Assembly: GCF_003952725.1 (NCBI RefSeq)
Contig: NZ_CP032509.1
Coordinates: 2,318,001-2,382,000 of the forward strand
Direction: 5' to 3'
From: Georhizobium profundi
GTDB taxonomy: Bacteria > Pseudomonadota > Alphaproteobacteria > Rhizobiales > Rhizobiaceae
DNA: 64,000 nucleotides
This document shows positions 22,055-33,902 of this stretch, one piece after another. Positions within the stretch are counted from its first letter, which is position 1. Each line of letters starts with the position of its first letter. The notes beneath the pieces are model-generated. The model worked only from the letters and a program-made list of their open reading frames with translations, made no database searches and had not been told where the DNA came from. The position numbers and the translations under genes are program-made.

Positions 22055-22916
22055 GGCCAGCATGGATGAGCGCGGGCCGGTCCTCGTTTTCGATTCGGGC
22101 ATCGGCGGGCTGACCGTGCTGCGCGAAATGCGGGTGCTTTTGCCTGGGAAGCGGCTCGTCTACGTGGCCGACGATGCGGCGTTTCCCTATGGCGCGTGGG
22201 AAGAGGAAGCGCTGCGGACACGCATGGTGGCGCTGTTTGAGAAGCTGATCGCGGCGCACCGGCCATCGATCGCGGTGATCGCCTGCAACACCGCTTCGAC
22301 GCTGGCGCTGGGTGATCTGCGCGCGGCCTATCCCAAACTTGCTTTCGTCGGCACGGTGCCGGCCATCAAGCCTGCGGCGGAGCGCACGCGGTCGGGTCTC
22401 GTATCGGTGCTGGCGACGCCAGGAACCGTGAAGCGGCAATATACGCGGGATCTCATCAGCGACTGGGCGACGAAGTGCCATGTGAGGCTGGTCGGCAGCA
22501 CAGAACTGGCGGGGCTTGCCGAAACCTATATGCGCGAAGGCTTCGTGGACGAAGACGCGGTGCGAGCGGAGATTGCGCCGTGTTTCGTGGAGCGCGACGG
22601 CAACCGCACCGATATCGTCGTGCTTGCCTGCACGCACTATCCGTTTCTCGTCAACCGCATGCGCAAGACCGCGCCGTGGCCGGTGGATTGGCTCGACCCG
22701 TCCGAGGCGATCGCTAGGCGGGCCGTGAGCGTGCTGAATGGTGACGGTGCGGGCGCCGACCGGGCACGTGCGTTCGAAGCAGAATCACGCGCGGAGGTGA
22801 GCCCCGATATGGCTCTCTTCACGTCCGGCAAGCCAGATCCAGCGATCCGGCGACTGATGCACGGCTTCGGGCTGCGCGTCCCAGACGATCTTGCAGCGCA
22901 CAATTTTTCCGTCTGA
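22047..22916 (+). CDS. murI: glutamate racemase
   Basis: A 289-residue glutamate racemase that makes D-glutamate for peptidoglycan. The substrate-binding [14 protein letters not shown] is near residue 15. The two catalytic cysteines are in IACNTAST (C80) and LACTHYPFL (about C195). ATG 22047 overlaps the end of the trmJ-like gene; ATG 22062 is an alternative start that would leave the genes apart. The gene's last codons overlap the -35 element of the downstream stress promoter. Confidence 0.95.
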   Translation: MDEASMDERGPVLVFDSGIGGLTVLREMRVLLPGKRLVYVADDAAFPYGAWEEEALRTRMVALFEKLIAAHRPSIAVIACNTASTLALGDLRAAYPKLAFVGTVPAIKPAAERTRSGLVSVLATPGTVKRQYTRDLISDWATKCHVRLVGSTELAGLAETYMREGFVDEDAVRAEIAPCFVERDGNRTDIVVLACTHYPFLVNRMRKTAPWPVDWLDPSEAIARRAVSVLNGDGAGADRARAFEAESRAEVSPDMALFTSGKPDPAIRRLMHGFGLRVPDDLAAHNFSV

Positions 22917-22919
22917 TCC

Positions 22920-22945
22920 GGAACCGCGGGGCATCCGGTGCCGTT
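22920..22945 (+). promoter_or_regulatory. EcfG-type general stress response promoter
   Basis: GGAAC (22920-22924), 17 bases, CGTT (22942-22945), an exact match to the alphaproteobacterial EcfG (PhyR-NepR-EcfG pathway) promoter consensus GGAAC-N16/17-CGTT. It lies 27 bp before the YqaE/Pmp3 start codon, on the same strand. Confidence 0.75.
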
Positions 22946-22971
22946 ATCGGAAAAAGAATAAGGAGTCTCTT

Positions 22972-23133
22972 ATGGACCTGATCCGCATCATCTTCGCCAT
23001 CATCCTCCCGCCGCTCGGCGTCTTCCTGCAGGTCGGTCTTGGCAAGCACTTCTGGATCAACATCATCCTGACGCTGCTCGGCTACATCCCGGGCATCGTC
23101 CACGCGATCTGGATTATCGCCCGCGTGAAGTGA
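22972..23133 (+). CDS. YqaE/Pmp3 family membrane peptide
   Basis: A 53-residue, two-helix membrane proteolipid of the Pmp3/UPF0057 family, with IILPPLGVFLQVGLGKHFWIN and LLGYIPGIVHAIWII as signatures. Family members in plants, yeast and bacteria respond to salt, cold and envelope stress. An AAGGAG ribosome-binding site precedes ATG 22972. An exact EcfG-type promoter lies immediately upstream, which makes stress-sigma control likely. A terminator follows at 23194-23225. Confidence 0.93.
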   Translation: MDLIRIIFAIILPPLGVFLQVGLGKHFWINIILTLLGYIPGIVHAIWIIARVK

Positions 23134-23193
23134 CGCGCCGGTGGCATCAAAGCCGCGTTGACAAACGCGACCTCTTCCCATAATCACCCCCAC

Positions 23194-23225
23194 AACGCCC
23201 GGCGGCCACGTCGGGCGTTTCATTT
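23194..23225 (+). terminator. terminator after YqaE/Pmp3 gene
   Basis: Stem AACGCCCG (23194-23201) with CGGGCGTTT (23212-23220), followed by CATTT, 60 bp after the stop codon. It separates the stress peptide gene from rpsD. Confidence 0.7.
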
Positions 23226-23364
23226 GACGTGTCCCGTGGATCGGTCCTTTTGGGGTCTTGATCCTGTCAGCTGACGGCTTCAGCCCGATGGCAGAGGAGG
23301 GCGCGTTTCCTTCTGGCGTTGCATGAAGATGCGACGTCATCATTTTGTTTTGAAAGGAAATGCG

Positions 23365-23982
23365 ATGAGCAAGCGCGAATCGTCCAAGTACAAGATCGAT
23401 CGCCGCATGGGCGAAAACATCTGGGGTCGTCCGAAGTCCCCGGTGAACCGCCGCGAATACGGTCCAGGCCAGCATGGCCAGCGCCGCAAGGGCAAGCTTT
23501 CGGATTTCGGTGTGCAGCTGCGCGCCAAGCAGAAGCTTAAGGGCTACTACGGCGACATCCGCGAGAAGCAGTTCCGCAAGATTTACGAAGAGGCCAACCG
23601 CCGTAAGGGCGACACCCCGGAGAACCTGATCGGTCTTCTGGAATCGCGTCTCGACGCCATCGTCTACCGCGCGAAGTTCGTGCCGACGGTTTTCGCGGCG
23701 CGCCAGTTCGTCAACCACGGCCACGTTTCGGTCAACGGCGTACGCACCAACATCCCGTCCTTCCGCTGCAAGCCGGGCGACGTGATCGAAGTGCGCGAGA
23801 AGTCCAAGCAGCTCGTCATCGTTCTCGAAGCGACGCAGCTCGCCGAGCGTGACGTTCCGGACTATATCGAAGCGGATCACAACAAGATGGTCGCGACCTT
23901 CGTGCGCGTTCCGGGCCTGTCGGACGTGCCCTATGCCGTCCAGATGGAACCGAACCTCGTCGTCGAGTTCTATTCGCGCTAA
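23365..23982 (+). CDS. rpsD: 30S ribosomal protein S4
   Basis: A 205-residue S4, a 16S rRNA primary binder and assembly nucleator. The start [21 protein letters not shown] is typical of alphaproteobacteria, and the S4 RNA-binding domain (residues about 94-155) has [17 protein letters not shown] and [20 protein letters not shown] ribosome-binding site precedes ATG 23365. As in many rhizobia it stands apart from the ribosomal operons, between two terminators. Confidence 0.98.
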   Translation: MSKRESSKYKIDRRMGENIWGRPKSPVNRREYGPGQHGQRRKGKLSDFGVQLRAKQKLKGYYGDIREKQFRKIYEEANRRKGDTPENLIGLLESRLDAIVYRAKFVPTVFAARQFVNHGHVSVNGVRTNIPSFRCKPGDVIEVREKSKQLVIVLEATQLAERDVPDYIEADHNKMVATFVRVPGLSDVPYAVQMEPNLVVEFYSR

Positions 23983-24002
23983 GCGTTCCGTATCCACTTT
24001 TC

Positions 24003-24038
24003 AAAGGCCGCGTGCTTGCACGCGGCCTTTGTCGTTTT
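24003..24038 (+). terminator. rho-independent terminator of rpsD
   Basis: A perfect 12-bp stem (AAAGGCCGCGTG with CACGCGGCCTTT, 24003-24030) and a CTTG tetraloop, then GTCGTTTTGG. It starts 20 bp after the rpsD stop. Confidence 0.92.
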
Positions 24039-24176
24039 GGGCTCCTGCAAAGGCGCACTTCGTGCTACCTGGGAGACACAGCGATCGAATCTGCACGATG
24101 CAGTCGATCTTTCTTGACGCTTACACGGCTGCCGAAGCGATGTCGTCTCGCGCCAGCCGAGGAGAATGCAGGCGCA

Positions 24177-24869
24177 TTGCCTCATGCTGCATCGGCCTCG
24201 TTTCGAAGCGAGGCGTCCTATCGGCCCTTCCTTTTGGTTGGGCTCTTCATTCTCGCGCTGGTCGGCTCCGTCCTGCTTGGATCGGAGCGCTTCGTCCAGA
24301 CCCTCACCGGTGAGGGGGGCGCCGTCGAGACGCTATCTGCTGCCGGTTACCTCGTGGCGGCTGCGATGCTGGTGCGCGAGGCAAATCAGCATTTCCTGAA
24401 GACGCATTTCTATTTCGTCGTGATCCTGTTGGCGCTATGCATGCGCGAACTCGACTTCCACAACCTCATGACGACGATGAGCATCACCAAGACCAGCTTC
24501 TACGTTTCCGGCGACGTGCCGCTCCTGGAAAAACTTGCGGCGGTCGTGGCTCTGGTCACGGTCGGCGCGGCGGTTGTCATAGCGGGGCTTCGTCATGCGC
24601 GGCAGTTCATCGCAGGGTTGCGCGGGCTCCACCTGCCGGCAGTGGGCGTCCTGGCCGCGGGTCTGTCCATCATCGCGGCCAAGACGCTCGACGGCCTGCC
24701 GCGCAAGCTTGAAGGCCTCGGCATTGATCTCGGTGCCAGCGCTGCGGTGGTTTCGACCGGAATCGAGGAAGTGATCGAGCTCGGCATTCCGCTTTTCCTG
24801 ATGTGCGCGGTGCTCGCCTTCTTCCCGCGTCGACACCCGCAGAACCCCGAGCGAGGCGCCGCAAGGTGA
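24177..24869 (+). CDS. polytopic membrane protein of unknown function
   Basis: About 230 residues with five to six hydrophobic segments ([17 protein letters not shown], then [59 protein letters not shown]). No family was recognised. The N-terminus is uncertain: no ATG lies in frame ahead of the first helix, so TTG 24177 (GGAG about 12 bases upstream) is a best guess and TTG 24114 another. The frame open further upstream runs through the rpsD terminator and is not coding. Its stop overlaps the GTG of ttcA (GTGA), suggesting translational coupling. Confidence 0.6.
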   Translation: MPHAASASFRSEASYRPFLLVGLFILALVGSVLLGSERFVQTLTGEGGAVETLSAAGYLVAAAMLVREANQHFLKTHFYFVVILLALCMRELDFHNLMTTMSITKTSFYVSGDVPLLEKLAAVVALVTVGAAVVIAGLRHARQFIAGLRGLHLPAVGVLAAGLSIIAAKTLDGLPRKLEGLGIDLGASAAVVSTGIEEVIELGIPLFLMCAVLAFFPRRHPQNPERGAAR

Positions 24870-25717
24870 GTGCGATCGAGTCCATTGCCGGCGACTATCC
24901 GCCGATCATGGCGAATGCGCCTTCGTCGGTGACGTTCAACAAGCTGCGCAAGCGGCTGTTGCGGCAGACGCGCCAGGCGATCGAGGATTTCCAGATGCTG
25001 CGGCCGGAAACGGGGACGACGCGTCCGCGCTGGCTCGTCGCGCTATCGGGCGGCAAGGATTCCTATGCGCTGCTTGCCGTCTTGAGCGAATTGCAGTGGC
25101 GCGGGCTTCTGCCGGTCGATCTCATCGCCTGCAATCTCGACCAGGGGCAGCCGAATTTTCCGAAGCACGTTCTGCCGGAGTTTCTCACCCGCAACGGCAT
25201 TGCGCACCGGATCGAATATCGCGACACCTATTCGGTGGTGAAGGAGAAGGTGCCGGAAGGGGCCACCTATTGCGCGCTCTGCTCGCGCTTGAGGCGCGGC
25301 AATCTCTATCGGATCGCGCGTGAGGAAGGCTGCGAGGCGCTGGTGCTCGGCCATCACCGCGACGATATTCTGGAAACGTTTTTTCTGAACCTCTTCCACG
25401 GCGGCAAGCTGGCGGCGATGCCGCCCAAGCTCCTGAACGACGAGGGCGACCTTCTGGTGCTGCGCCCGCTTGCCTATTGTGCCGAGGACGAGCTGGCGAA
25501 GTTCGCCAGCGCCATGGAATTTCCCATCATTCCCTGCGACCTCTGTGGCTCGCAGGACGGGCTTCAGCGCAATGCGATGAAGGCGATGCTTTCCGACATC
25601 GAACGGCGCATGCCGGGTCGCAAGGACACGATGCTGAAGGCCTTGGCCAATGCCCGACCTTCGCATCTGCTCGACCCTAAGCTCTTCGATTTCGGCGCGA
25701 TCAATCCACCGGCCTGA
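24866..25717 (+). CDS. ttcA: tRNA 2-thiocytidine biosynthesis protein TtcA
   Basis: A 283-residue PP-loop ATPase that thiolates C32 of certain tRNAs using an iron-sulfur cluster. The adenylation PP-loop [10 protein letters not shown] is near residue 62. The two CxxC pairs are in [10 protein letters not shown] and PCDLCGSQ, and [19 protein letters not shown] is the family hallmark. GTG 24866 overlaps the upstream stop; ATG 24908 would give a shorter form that still contains all motifs. The last 17 bases overlap the convergent transporter gene. Confidence 0.93.
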   Translation: MSAIESIAGDYPPIMANAPSSVTFNKLRKRLLRQTRQAIEDFQMLRPETGTTRPRWLVALSGGKDSYALLAVLSELQWRGLLPVDLIACNLDQGQPNFPKHVLPEFLTRNGIAHRIEYRDTYSVVKEKVPEGATYCALCSRLRRGNLYRIAREEGCEALVLGHHRDDILETFFLNLFHGGKLAAMPPKLLNDEGDLLVLRPLAYCAEDELAKFASAMEFPIIPCDLCGSQDGLQRNAMKAMLSDIERRMPGRKDTMLKALANARPSHLLDPKLFDFGAINPPA

Positions 25718-26984
25718 CGAAGAGCTTGCCCCGTTCGGTGATGAGCACGATCACCAGCGCGATGCCGCCGAAGCCTGAGAAGGCCAGTGAGAGCGGGATG
25801 AGCGTGCCGTTGAAGGCTTGGCCGATCATGCCGCCAAGCAGCGCGCCGCCGGTGAACGATATGACGCCGATGACCGAGGACGCGGTGCCGGCGATGTGGC
25901 CGAGCGGCTCCATGGCGATGGAGTTGAAGTTGTTCGCCACCAGCCCGAAGGACAGCATGCAGCAGGCAAGCAGGATGTTCGCCACATAGAAGTTCGGCGT
26001 GCCGAACAGGCTGAGGACGAGCAGGATCGCTCCGAAGCTCATCATGGCAATGAGGGCGCCGTGCGAGATGAGGCGCATGCCGTAGCGCTGCACATAGCGG
26101 CCGTTGAGGATCGATGTAATCGCCATGCCGACGGCGCTGAGCGCAAAGCCGAGCGCGAACCAGTCGCCCATGCCGTAGATCGAATCGTACACCTGCTGGA
26201 TCGACACGATGAACGAGAAGAGCGCGCCGAAGAGCAGCAGCGAGCCCAGCGTGTAGCCGACGGCGAGACGCGAACGGAACACTTCGCCGAACGCGTAGAC
26301 GAGGCCCTTGAACGACAGCTCGATGCGCTCGGCGACCGGAAGCGTCTCCTTGAGGCGGAAGCCCGTCCAGCCGGCAAAGAGGAAGGCGGCGGCACCGAGG
26401 AAGGCGAAGATCGCCTGCCATTCCGCGACCAGCAGGATCGCCTGGCCGACCGCGGGCGCCATGATCGGCACGATCATGAACACGGTGAAGACATAGGACA
26501 TGACGCGCGCCATGTCGCGGCCGCCATAGCAATCGCGCACAATCGCAGTGACGATAATGCGCACCGACGCGGCCCCGATGCCCTGGATGAGTCGCAGCAC
26601 CAGCAGCGTGTTGAAATCATCGACGAAGAGCACGGCCAGCGAGGCAGCCGCATAGACTGCGATGCCGGGAAGCAGGACGGGCCTGCGGCCGAAGCGATCC
26701 GACAGCGGGCCGAAGAGGATCTGGGCGAGCCCGAAGCCGAGGGCGAAGACGGTGATGACGGCCTGACGGTCGTTCTCATTGACGACGCCGAGCGCCTCGC
26801 CGATCGCGGGGAGCGCCGGCAGCATGATGTCGATCGACAGCGCGATGATCGAGGTGAGGGCGGCGGCGAGCCCGATGAACTCGTAAAAGCCGATGCCGGC
26901 CCGGTCCGATCCGTTGAGCGGAGCGGGGGCCGGGTTGGGGGCCGGAGTGGCGGCAGCGCGGCCGATGGGGGAATTCTCGTTCAT
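25701..26984 (-). CDS. MFS multidrug exporter, Bcr/CflA type (copy 1)
   Basis: A 427-residue transporter with 12 predicted helices. The Bcr/CflA signatures are [17 protein letters not shown] in helix 1, the motif A loop [14 protein letters not shown], and [19 protein letters not shown]. Family members export drugs and small metabolites by proton antiport. The N-terminal 25 residues are Ala/Pro-rich and cytoplasmic. It follows a paralogue by 13 bp on the same strand, so the two are probably co-transcribed. Substrate is unknown. Confidence 0.92.
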   Translation of the reverse strand: MNENSPIGRAAATPAPNPAPAPLNGSDRAGIGFYEFIGLAAALTSIIALSIDIMLPALPAIGEALGVVNENDRQAVITVFALGFGLAQILFGPLSDRFGRRPVLLPGIAVYAAASLAVLFVDDFNTLLVLRLIQGIGAASVRIIVTAIVRDCYGGRDMARVMSYVFTVFMIVPIMAPAVGQAILLVAEWQAIFAFLGAAAFLFAGWTGFRLKETLPVAERIELSFKGLVYAFGEVFRSRLAVGYTLGSLLLFGALFSFIVSIQQVYDSIYGMGDWFALGFALSAVGMAITSILNGRYVQRYGMRLISHGALIAMMSFGAILLVLSLFGTPNFYVANILLACCMLSFGLVANNFNSIAMEPLGHIAGTASSVIGVISFTGGALLGGMIGQAFNGTLIPLSLAFSGFGGIALVIVLITERGKLFVRPVD

Positions 26985-26997
26985 GGGACGATCCCGA

Positions 26998-28275
26998 TCA
27001 TAATCTTGAAAAGAGGCGGCCGCGTTCGGCGACCAGCACGAGAACGAATGCGATGAAGGACACGGCGCAGAAGCCGGCGACCAGTGGCAGCGCGGTGCCG
27101 TTATAGAGCTGGCCGATCAGCGCGCCGATCAGGCCGCCACCTGCCGTCTGGAGGAACCCGAGGACAGAGGAAGCGGTGCCGGCCACATGGCCCAATGGCT
27201 CCATGGCGAGTGCGTTGAAGTTCGCGCCGATCCAGCCGAACTGAAACATGGCCGCGATGAAGAAGACGAGGAAGAGCCAGAGCGGCAGGGTGCCGACCAG
27301 AGACGCGAGCAGCCAGACGAAGCAGACCGACATGAAGCCGACCAGCGCGCCATGGGACAGGGTGCGCATGCCGAAGCGGCCGACGAGGCGCGAATTGATG
27401 AAGGAGGAGAGCGCCATGAAGGTTGCGACCAGCGCGAAGACCGCCGGGAACCAGACACCGAGGCCGTAGACTTCGACGAAGATCTGTTGCGCGGAGTTCA
27501 AGAAGCCGAACATGGCGCCGAAAACCGCCGCGGTGGCGAAGGCGTAGCAGACCGACATGCGGTTCGACAGCACGATGCGGAAGGCTTCCATGATCTTGCC
27601 GAAGCGCAGCTCCCGGCGATCGGCCGGCTTCAGCGTCTCGGGCAAGCGAAGGGCGACCCATGCCAGCACCGCAAGCGCGACGAGCGCGATGAACACAAAG
27701 ATCAGGTGCCACTCGCCGAAGAGCATGATCAGTTGGCCGAAGCCCGGCGCCAGGACAGGCACAACCATGAACACCATCATGACGATCGACATGATCTCCG
27801 CCATCTGACGGCCGCCGAAGACATCGCGCACCAGCGTGACGGCGATGACGCGGGTGGCTGCAGCGCCGATGCCTTGCGCCATGCGCAACAGCAGCAGCAT
27901 GCCGAAACTCGAGGAAAAGGCGGCCAGCAGCGCGCAGACGGCGTAGATGACGATGCCGATCAGAAGCGGCTTGCGGCGCCCGAAGCGGTCGGCGATCGGC
28001 CCGAAGAAAAGCTGGGCGCCGCCGAAACCGACCACGTAGGCAGAGAGAACGAGCTGGCGCTGATTGGCATCGGCGACGCCGAGCGATTCGCCGATCTGCT
28101 GAAGGCTCGGCAGCATGATGTCGATCGACAGCGCGTTGAGCGCCATTAGCGAGGCGACCATCGCGATGAATTCCATCCGCGACAGAGGCGGCGGTGGTCC
28201 CGCGGGCGCCGGTGGTGCAGCGACGGCATCTCGCGATGCGGCATGGGCTGCCGATCGTATCGGTTGGTCGTCCAT
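26998..28275 (-). CDS. MFS multidrug exporter, Bcr/CflA type (copy 2)
   Basis: A 425-residue paralogue of the adjacent exporter, sharing the same layout: Ala/Pro-rich N-terminal tail, SIDIMLPSLQQIGESLG, GPIADRFGRRKPLL, AQGIGAAATRVIAVTLVRDVFGG and the shared ANFNALAMEPLGHVAGTASS stretch ([21 protein letters not shown] in copy 1). ATG 28275 has GAGG 5 bases upstream. It is the first gene of the pair. A tandem duplication followed by divergence is the simplest origin. Confidence 0.92.
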   Translation of the reverse strand: MDDQPIRSAAHAASRDAVAAPPAPAGPPPPLSRMEFIAMVASLMALNALSIDIMLPSLQQIGESLGVADANQRQLVLSAYVVGFGGAQLFFGPIADRFGRRKPLLIGIVIYAVCALLAAFSSSFGMLLLLRMAQGIGAAATRVIAVTLVRDVFGGRQMAEIMSIVMMVFMVVPVLAPGFGQLIMLFGEWHLIFVFIALVALAVLAWVALRLPETLKPADRRELRFGKIMEAFRIVLSNRMSVCYAFATAAVFGAMFGFLNSAQQIFVEVYGLGVWFPAVFALVATFMALSSFINSRLVGRFGMRTLSHGALVGFMSVCFVWLLASLVGTLPLWLFLVFFIAAMFQFGWIGANFNALAMEPLGHVAGTASSVLGFLQTAGGGLIGALIGQLYNGTALPLVAGFCAVSFIAFVLVLVAERGRLFSRL

Positions 28276-28439
28276 GGGAACCTCGGGTGCCGAAAGGCGA
28301 AAGACCCGAGGCGTGCGCAAGGCGGCACGGACGGGTGTCAGGTGCAGAAAATTGCTGCGAGCGCGAAGAGACTAGCCGGGATCGGTGTCAACGCAACCGG
28401 AAATCGTCCGGCAATGGATGAACGATCTGTATCGAAGGA

Positions 28440-28477
28440 TCACCCAAAACGATGAAAGCCGCGGCGGGCGCGGCTTT
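28440..28477 (-). terminator. terminator of grxD
   Basis: AAAGCCGCG (28455-28463) and CGCGGCTTT (28469-28477) form a perfect 9-bp stem. On the minus strand it is followed by CATCGTTTTGGG, about 28 bp after the grxD stop. Confidence 0.65.
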
Positions 28478-28504
28478 CGGATCAGTTGATGGAGCTAGAC
28501 GAGC

Positions 28505-28840
28505 TCAGGCGTTGCTGCGAACCGCGACGCCCTTGTCGGCAAAATGCGACTGCAGTTCCTGGTTCTGGAACATCTCGCGGATGATGTCGCAACCGCCGAC
28601 GAATTCGCCCTTCACGTAGAGCTGCGGGATCGTCGGCCAGTTGGAGTAGTCCTTGATGCCCTGGCGCAGATCGGCATCGGCCAGAACGTTGATGCCTTTA
28701 TAGTCGACGCCGACATAGTCGAGAATCTGCACGACCTGGCCGGAGAAACCGCATTGTGGGAACTGGGGCGTGCCCTTCATGAAGAGGACGACGTCGTTGT
28801 TCTTCACTTCATTGTCGATGAAATCGTTGATCGCGCTCAT
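28505..28840 (-). CDS. grxD: monothiol glutaredoxin Grx4 type
   Basis: A 111-residue monothiol glutaredoxin with the CGFS active site ([13 protein letters not shown] near residue 30) and the glutathione-binding [19 protein letters not shown]. Grx4-type proteins hold and transfer [2Fe-2S] clusters, often in complex with BolA. The bolA gene lies 132 bp upstream on the same strand, which fits this partnership. Confidence 0.96.
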   Translation of the reverse strand: MSAINDFIDNEVKNNDVVLFMKGTPQFPQCGFSGQVVQILDYVGVDYKGINVLADADLRQGIKDYSNWPTIPQLYVKGEFVGGCDIIREMFQNQELQSHFADKGVAVRSNA

Positions 28841-28972
28841 GAGAATGTCCTTCGTTTGCCGGTCGAGGCGCCGGCAACGGATTGGTGTCGGTGGCCTCTA
28901 GATAGGAGATCGGGCAGGCCTTGTCGAGTTTGCGCTCAAGGCAGCCACCGACGAAGCTGGGTTGAAGCCTAG

Positions 28973-29206
28973 TCAGTCCGGGGCGCTGGTTTGCAGTGCG
29001 AGTGCATGAAGCACGCCGCCCATGTTGCCCTTGAGCGCGTTGTAGACCATCTGGTGCTGCTGCACGCGGTTCTTGCCGCGAAAGCTCTCCGAGACGACTT
29101 CGGCGGCATAGTGATCGCCGTCGCCGGCGAGATCGCGGATGGTCACGCGCGCATCCGGAATGCCTTCCTTGATCATTTTCTCGATGTCACCGGCACTCAT
29201 CGGCAT
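28973..29206 (-). CDS. BolA family protein
   Basis: A 77-residue BolA-like protein with the IEKMIKEGIPDARVTIRDLAGDGDHYAAEVVSE pattern split over its KH-like fold and the conserved HQMVYNAL helix. BolA proteins pair with CGFS glutaredoxins in iron-sulfur trafficking and iron sensing. The start may be ATG 29206 or 29200. It lies between purL and grxD, on the same strand as both. Confidence 0.93.
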   Translation of the reverse strand: MPMSAGDIEKMIKEGIPDARVTIRDLAGDGDHYAAEVVSESFRGKNRVQQHQMVYNALKGNMGGVLHALALQTSAPD

Positions 29207-29251
29207 GGGTGAGGGTCTCCTTGTTCGACGTCGGCCAGGATAGGCGGCGGG

Positions 29252-31498
<2,247 letters not shown>

Positions 31499-31543
31499 CT
31501 CGGATCTGTCGGCGTCGGTTAAGCGAGGTGATCGGGGCGGTGA

Positions 31544-31960
31544 TCAGGCGGATGTCCCGCAGGAGGCGTCGCCGCTGGCGAAGCGCGCGATATCGCCGCG
31601 GATGCGGGGACCGGCAGCGCCATCGAGCAGCGGGCCAAAGCTCGTCACGGTTCCGGCGGCGCCGGAGGCCTGGACGACCAGAAGCGGCCTGCCGCCGAAA
31701 TCGCCGCGCGGAACCAGGAGGAAGCGCGGCTGGCCGGAAAAGGAATTCAACTCGTTGGCGAAGCTGTAGCCGGCAAAGACCGGATCGCGGCTGGCGAACC
31801 AGCAGCGGTGGGCCGCGATTGCCACCTGCTCCATATTGCGCAGCGCCGCGCTCTTCTCCGACGAAGCGACCTCAGCCGGCACTTCGGCCGAAGGTTGCGT
31901 CTGGCAGCCGGCGAGCAGGGCGAGCGCTGCGATCAGGGCAAGGCGCGAGGCAGACATCAT
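31544..31960 (-). CDS. small lipoprotein of unknown function between purQ and purL
   Basis: A 138-residue protein with a lipobox (ALALLAGC, lipidated C19). The mature part begins with a Glu/Ser/Ala linker, then [41 protein letters not shown] and a C-terminal DASCGTSA. I do not recognise a family. Its ATG (31960) overlaps the purQ stop as ATGA, so it is coupled to purine synthesis at the translational level although it should sit in the cell envelope. Confidence 0.82.
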   Translation of the reverse strand: MMSASRLALIAALALLAGCQTQPSAEVPAEVASSEKSAALRNMEQVAIAAHRCWFASRDPVFAGYSFANELNSFSGQPRFLLVPRGDFGGRPLLVVQASGAAGTVTSFGPLLDGAAGPRIRGDIARFASGDASCGTSA

Positions 31961-32631
31961 GCCGCGACGGCACCGAGAGCGGCTTCGAACAGCGGGCGAC
32001 CATCGGCACCGCCATGGGCGGTTTCGATGAGATTTTCCGGATGCGGCATCAGGCCGAGCACGTTGCCGCGTTCGTTGACGAGGCCGGCGATGTCGTTGAG
32101 CGAGCCATTCGGGTTGGTGCCTTCGGCATAGCGGAAGACGACCTGGCCCTGATCCTCGATGCGCGCAAGCGTGTCCGGGTCGGCAAAGAAGTTGCCGTCG
32201 TGATGGGCGACCGGGCAGCGGATGATCTGGCCCTTGGTGTAGAGGCTGGTGAAGGCTGTCTGGGTGTTGACGACCTCGAGCTTCACTTCGCGGCAGACGA
32301 ACTTCAGCGAGGCGTTGCGCATCAGCGCGCCGGGCAGGAGGCCGGCTTCCAGCAGGATCTGGAACCCGTTGCAGACGCCGATGACGCGCGTGCCGCGCGC
32401 CACCGCATCGCGGACCGCCTGCATGACGGGCATGCGCGCCGCGATCGCGCCGCAGCGCAGATAATCGCCATAGGAGAACCCGCCAGGGATCACGATGAGG
32501 TCCACATCGGCGGGGATGGTGGTTTCCGTCTGCCAGACCGTGATGGGCGGCGTGCCCGATATCTTGGTCAGCGCCGCGATCATGTCGCGGTCGCGATTGA
32601 GGCCCGGAAGGATGATGACGGCTGACTTCAT
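31957..32631 (-). CDS. purQ: phosphoribosylformylglycinamidine synthase subunit PurQ
   Basis: A 224-residue class I glutamine amidotransferase that supplies ammonia to PurL. The nucleophile is in [12 protein letters not shown] (about C86), and the catalytic His-x-Glu is in GLMPHPENL. The N-terminal PGLNRDRD and [13 protein letters not shown] are typical. It heads the purQ-lipoprotein-purL run. Its promoter should lie in the 123 bp shared with the divergent tryptophan dioxygenase gene. Confidence 0.97.
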   Translation of the reverse strand: MKSAVIILPGLNRDRDMIAALTKISGTPPITVWQTETTIPADVDLIVIPGGFSYGDYLRCGAIAARMPVMQAVRDAVARGTRVIGVCNGFQILLEAGLLPGALMRNASLKFVCREVKLEVVNTQTAFTSLYTKGQIIRCPVAHHDGNFFADPDTLARIEDQGQVVFRYAEGTNPNGSLNDIAGLVNERGNVLGLMPHPENLIETAHGGADGRPLFEAALGAVAA

Positions 32632-32754
32632 GGGAGCGTCCGGATCGGTGGAAGGACTTCGCACCGCTTCTAGAACATGGCAGCCGTGAAGGCGAGGGTA
32701 TTGCGGCGGTTTCTTGTGGCGAATATGCCTGAATGCGGCATTTCGGAGCAGGGC

Positions 32755-33594
32755 ATGACGAACGACCAGGACAGCCGCGTCGAAGCAAGCATCGACCTCG
32801 ATTTCACCGATCGCATGTCCTATGGCGACTATCTGCAGCTCGATACGCTGCTTTCCGCGCAAAAACCGCTGACCAGCGAGCCCGACGAGCCGCTGTTCAT
32901 CGTCATCCATCACGTGCAGGAATTGTGGATATCGCTAATCCTGCACGAACTGGATTTCGCGATGGCCGCGATAAGGCAAGATCGGCCGGGCGTCGCCTTC
33001 AAGGCGCTTGCCCGCGTGGCCCGCATTCAGGAGCAGCTGGTCTCGGCCTGGGACGTGCTTTCCACCATGACGCCCTCCGACTATCTGACGTTTCGCGCCG
33101 CACTTGGGCAATCGTCCGGGTTCCAGTCTCACCAGTACCGGATGATGGAGATGAAGCTCGGCGCCAAGGACGAGAAGATGCTTGCGCCGCACCGCCACCA
33201 CGCCGAGCACCATGCGCGCCTGCAGGCGGCGTTCAAGGCGCCGAGCCTCTACGACGAGGCGATCGCACTTCTGGCGCGGCAGGGCCTGCCGGTGCCCGAC
33301 GCGCTTCTCAACCGCGATTTTTCGCGCAACCACGCCTATAGCGAGGCGCTGCGCGACACCTGGCTGACGGTCTACCGCAACACGGACCGCTATTTCGAGC
33401 TCTACGAGCTGGCGGAGAAACTGGTCGACGTGGAAGACAAGTTCCAGCAATGGCGCTTCCGCCACATGAAGACGGTGCAGCGCATCATCGGCTTCAAACA
33501 GGGCACCGGCGGTTCATCCGGCGTCGGCTATTTGAAGACGGCTCTCGACCGCTCGTTCTTTCCGGAACTGTGGGACGTGCGCACGGCACTTTGA
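32755..33594 (+). CDS. kynA: tryptophan 2,3-dioxygenase
   Basis: A 279-residue heme dioxygenase that opens the indole ring of L-tryptophan to N-formylkynurenine. Signatures are [43 protein letters not shown] and the heme-ligand region [26 protein letters not shown] 32755 is preferred to the in-frame ATG 32725 because of GGAGCAGGGC upstream. No kynurenine formamidase or kynureninase gene is nearby. It sits within the purine cluster on the opposite strand. Confidence 0.95.
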   Translation: MTNDQDSRVEASIDLDFTDRMSYGDYLQLDTLLSAQKPLTSEPDEPLFIVIHHVQELWISLILHELDFAMAAIRQDRPGVAFKALARVARIQEQLVSAWDVLSTMTPSDYLTFRAALGQSSGFQSHQYRMMEMKLGAKDEKMLAPHRHHAEHHARLQAAFKAPSLYDEAIALLARQGLPVPDALLNRDFSRNHAYSEALRDTWLTVYRNTDRYFELYELAEKLVDVEDKFQQWRFRHMKTVQRIIGFKQGTGGSSGVGYLKTALDRSFFPELWDVRTAL

Positions 33595-33852
33595 CAAGCA
33601 TCCGTGTTCGAAGGGGTGCTGCGGTTCAGCCAACTCGCGCAGTTCGAGGCGACGCTCGATGCGGTCAAGCTGTTCGTCGTGGCGATCGATCTTGCGATAG
33701 ATGTTGCCGACATCTGTCTGGATTGACAGCAGGTGACCTCGGATCGAGGTCAATTCCTGTCGGACGCCTGTGATCTCCGACCCCATCGATGACATGTCGG
33801 ACTGCATCTTCTTGAGCAATTCGAACATCAGTTCGTTCGTCACATCGGTCAC
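33514..33852 (-). CDS. small coiled-coil protein of unknown function
   Basis: A 112-residue protein whose first 70 residues form a heptad-rich coiled coil (LMFELLKKMQSDMSSMGSE, then IYRKIDRHDEQLDRIERRLEL). The last 40 residues are Arg/His-rich, and their codons overlap the 3' end of kynA on the other strand by 81 bases. The coiled-coil part looks genuinely selected and resembles short rhizobial proteins I remember only loosely; the tail may be a read-on. The ribosome-binding site is weak. It could instead be a decayed gene. Confidence 0.6.
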   Translation of the reverse strand: MTDVTNELMFELLKKMQSDMSSMGSEITGVRQELTSIRGHLLSIQTDVGNIYRKIDRHDEQLDRIERRLELRELAEPQHPFEHGCLSKCRAHVPQFRKERAVESRLQIADAG

Positions 33853-33902
33853 GGCGACCGTCTCCCATCCAGACCCTCGGGCTCAGCCCAGGGGTACAAC
33901 CA

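Noticed and set aside
21002..22102. N-terminal extension of icd over the trmJ-like gene
   Set aside because: The family start is at 21001, and the extension is antisense to a well-supported methyltransferase.
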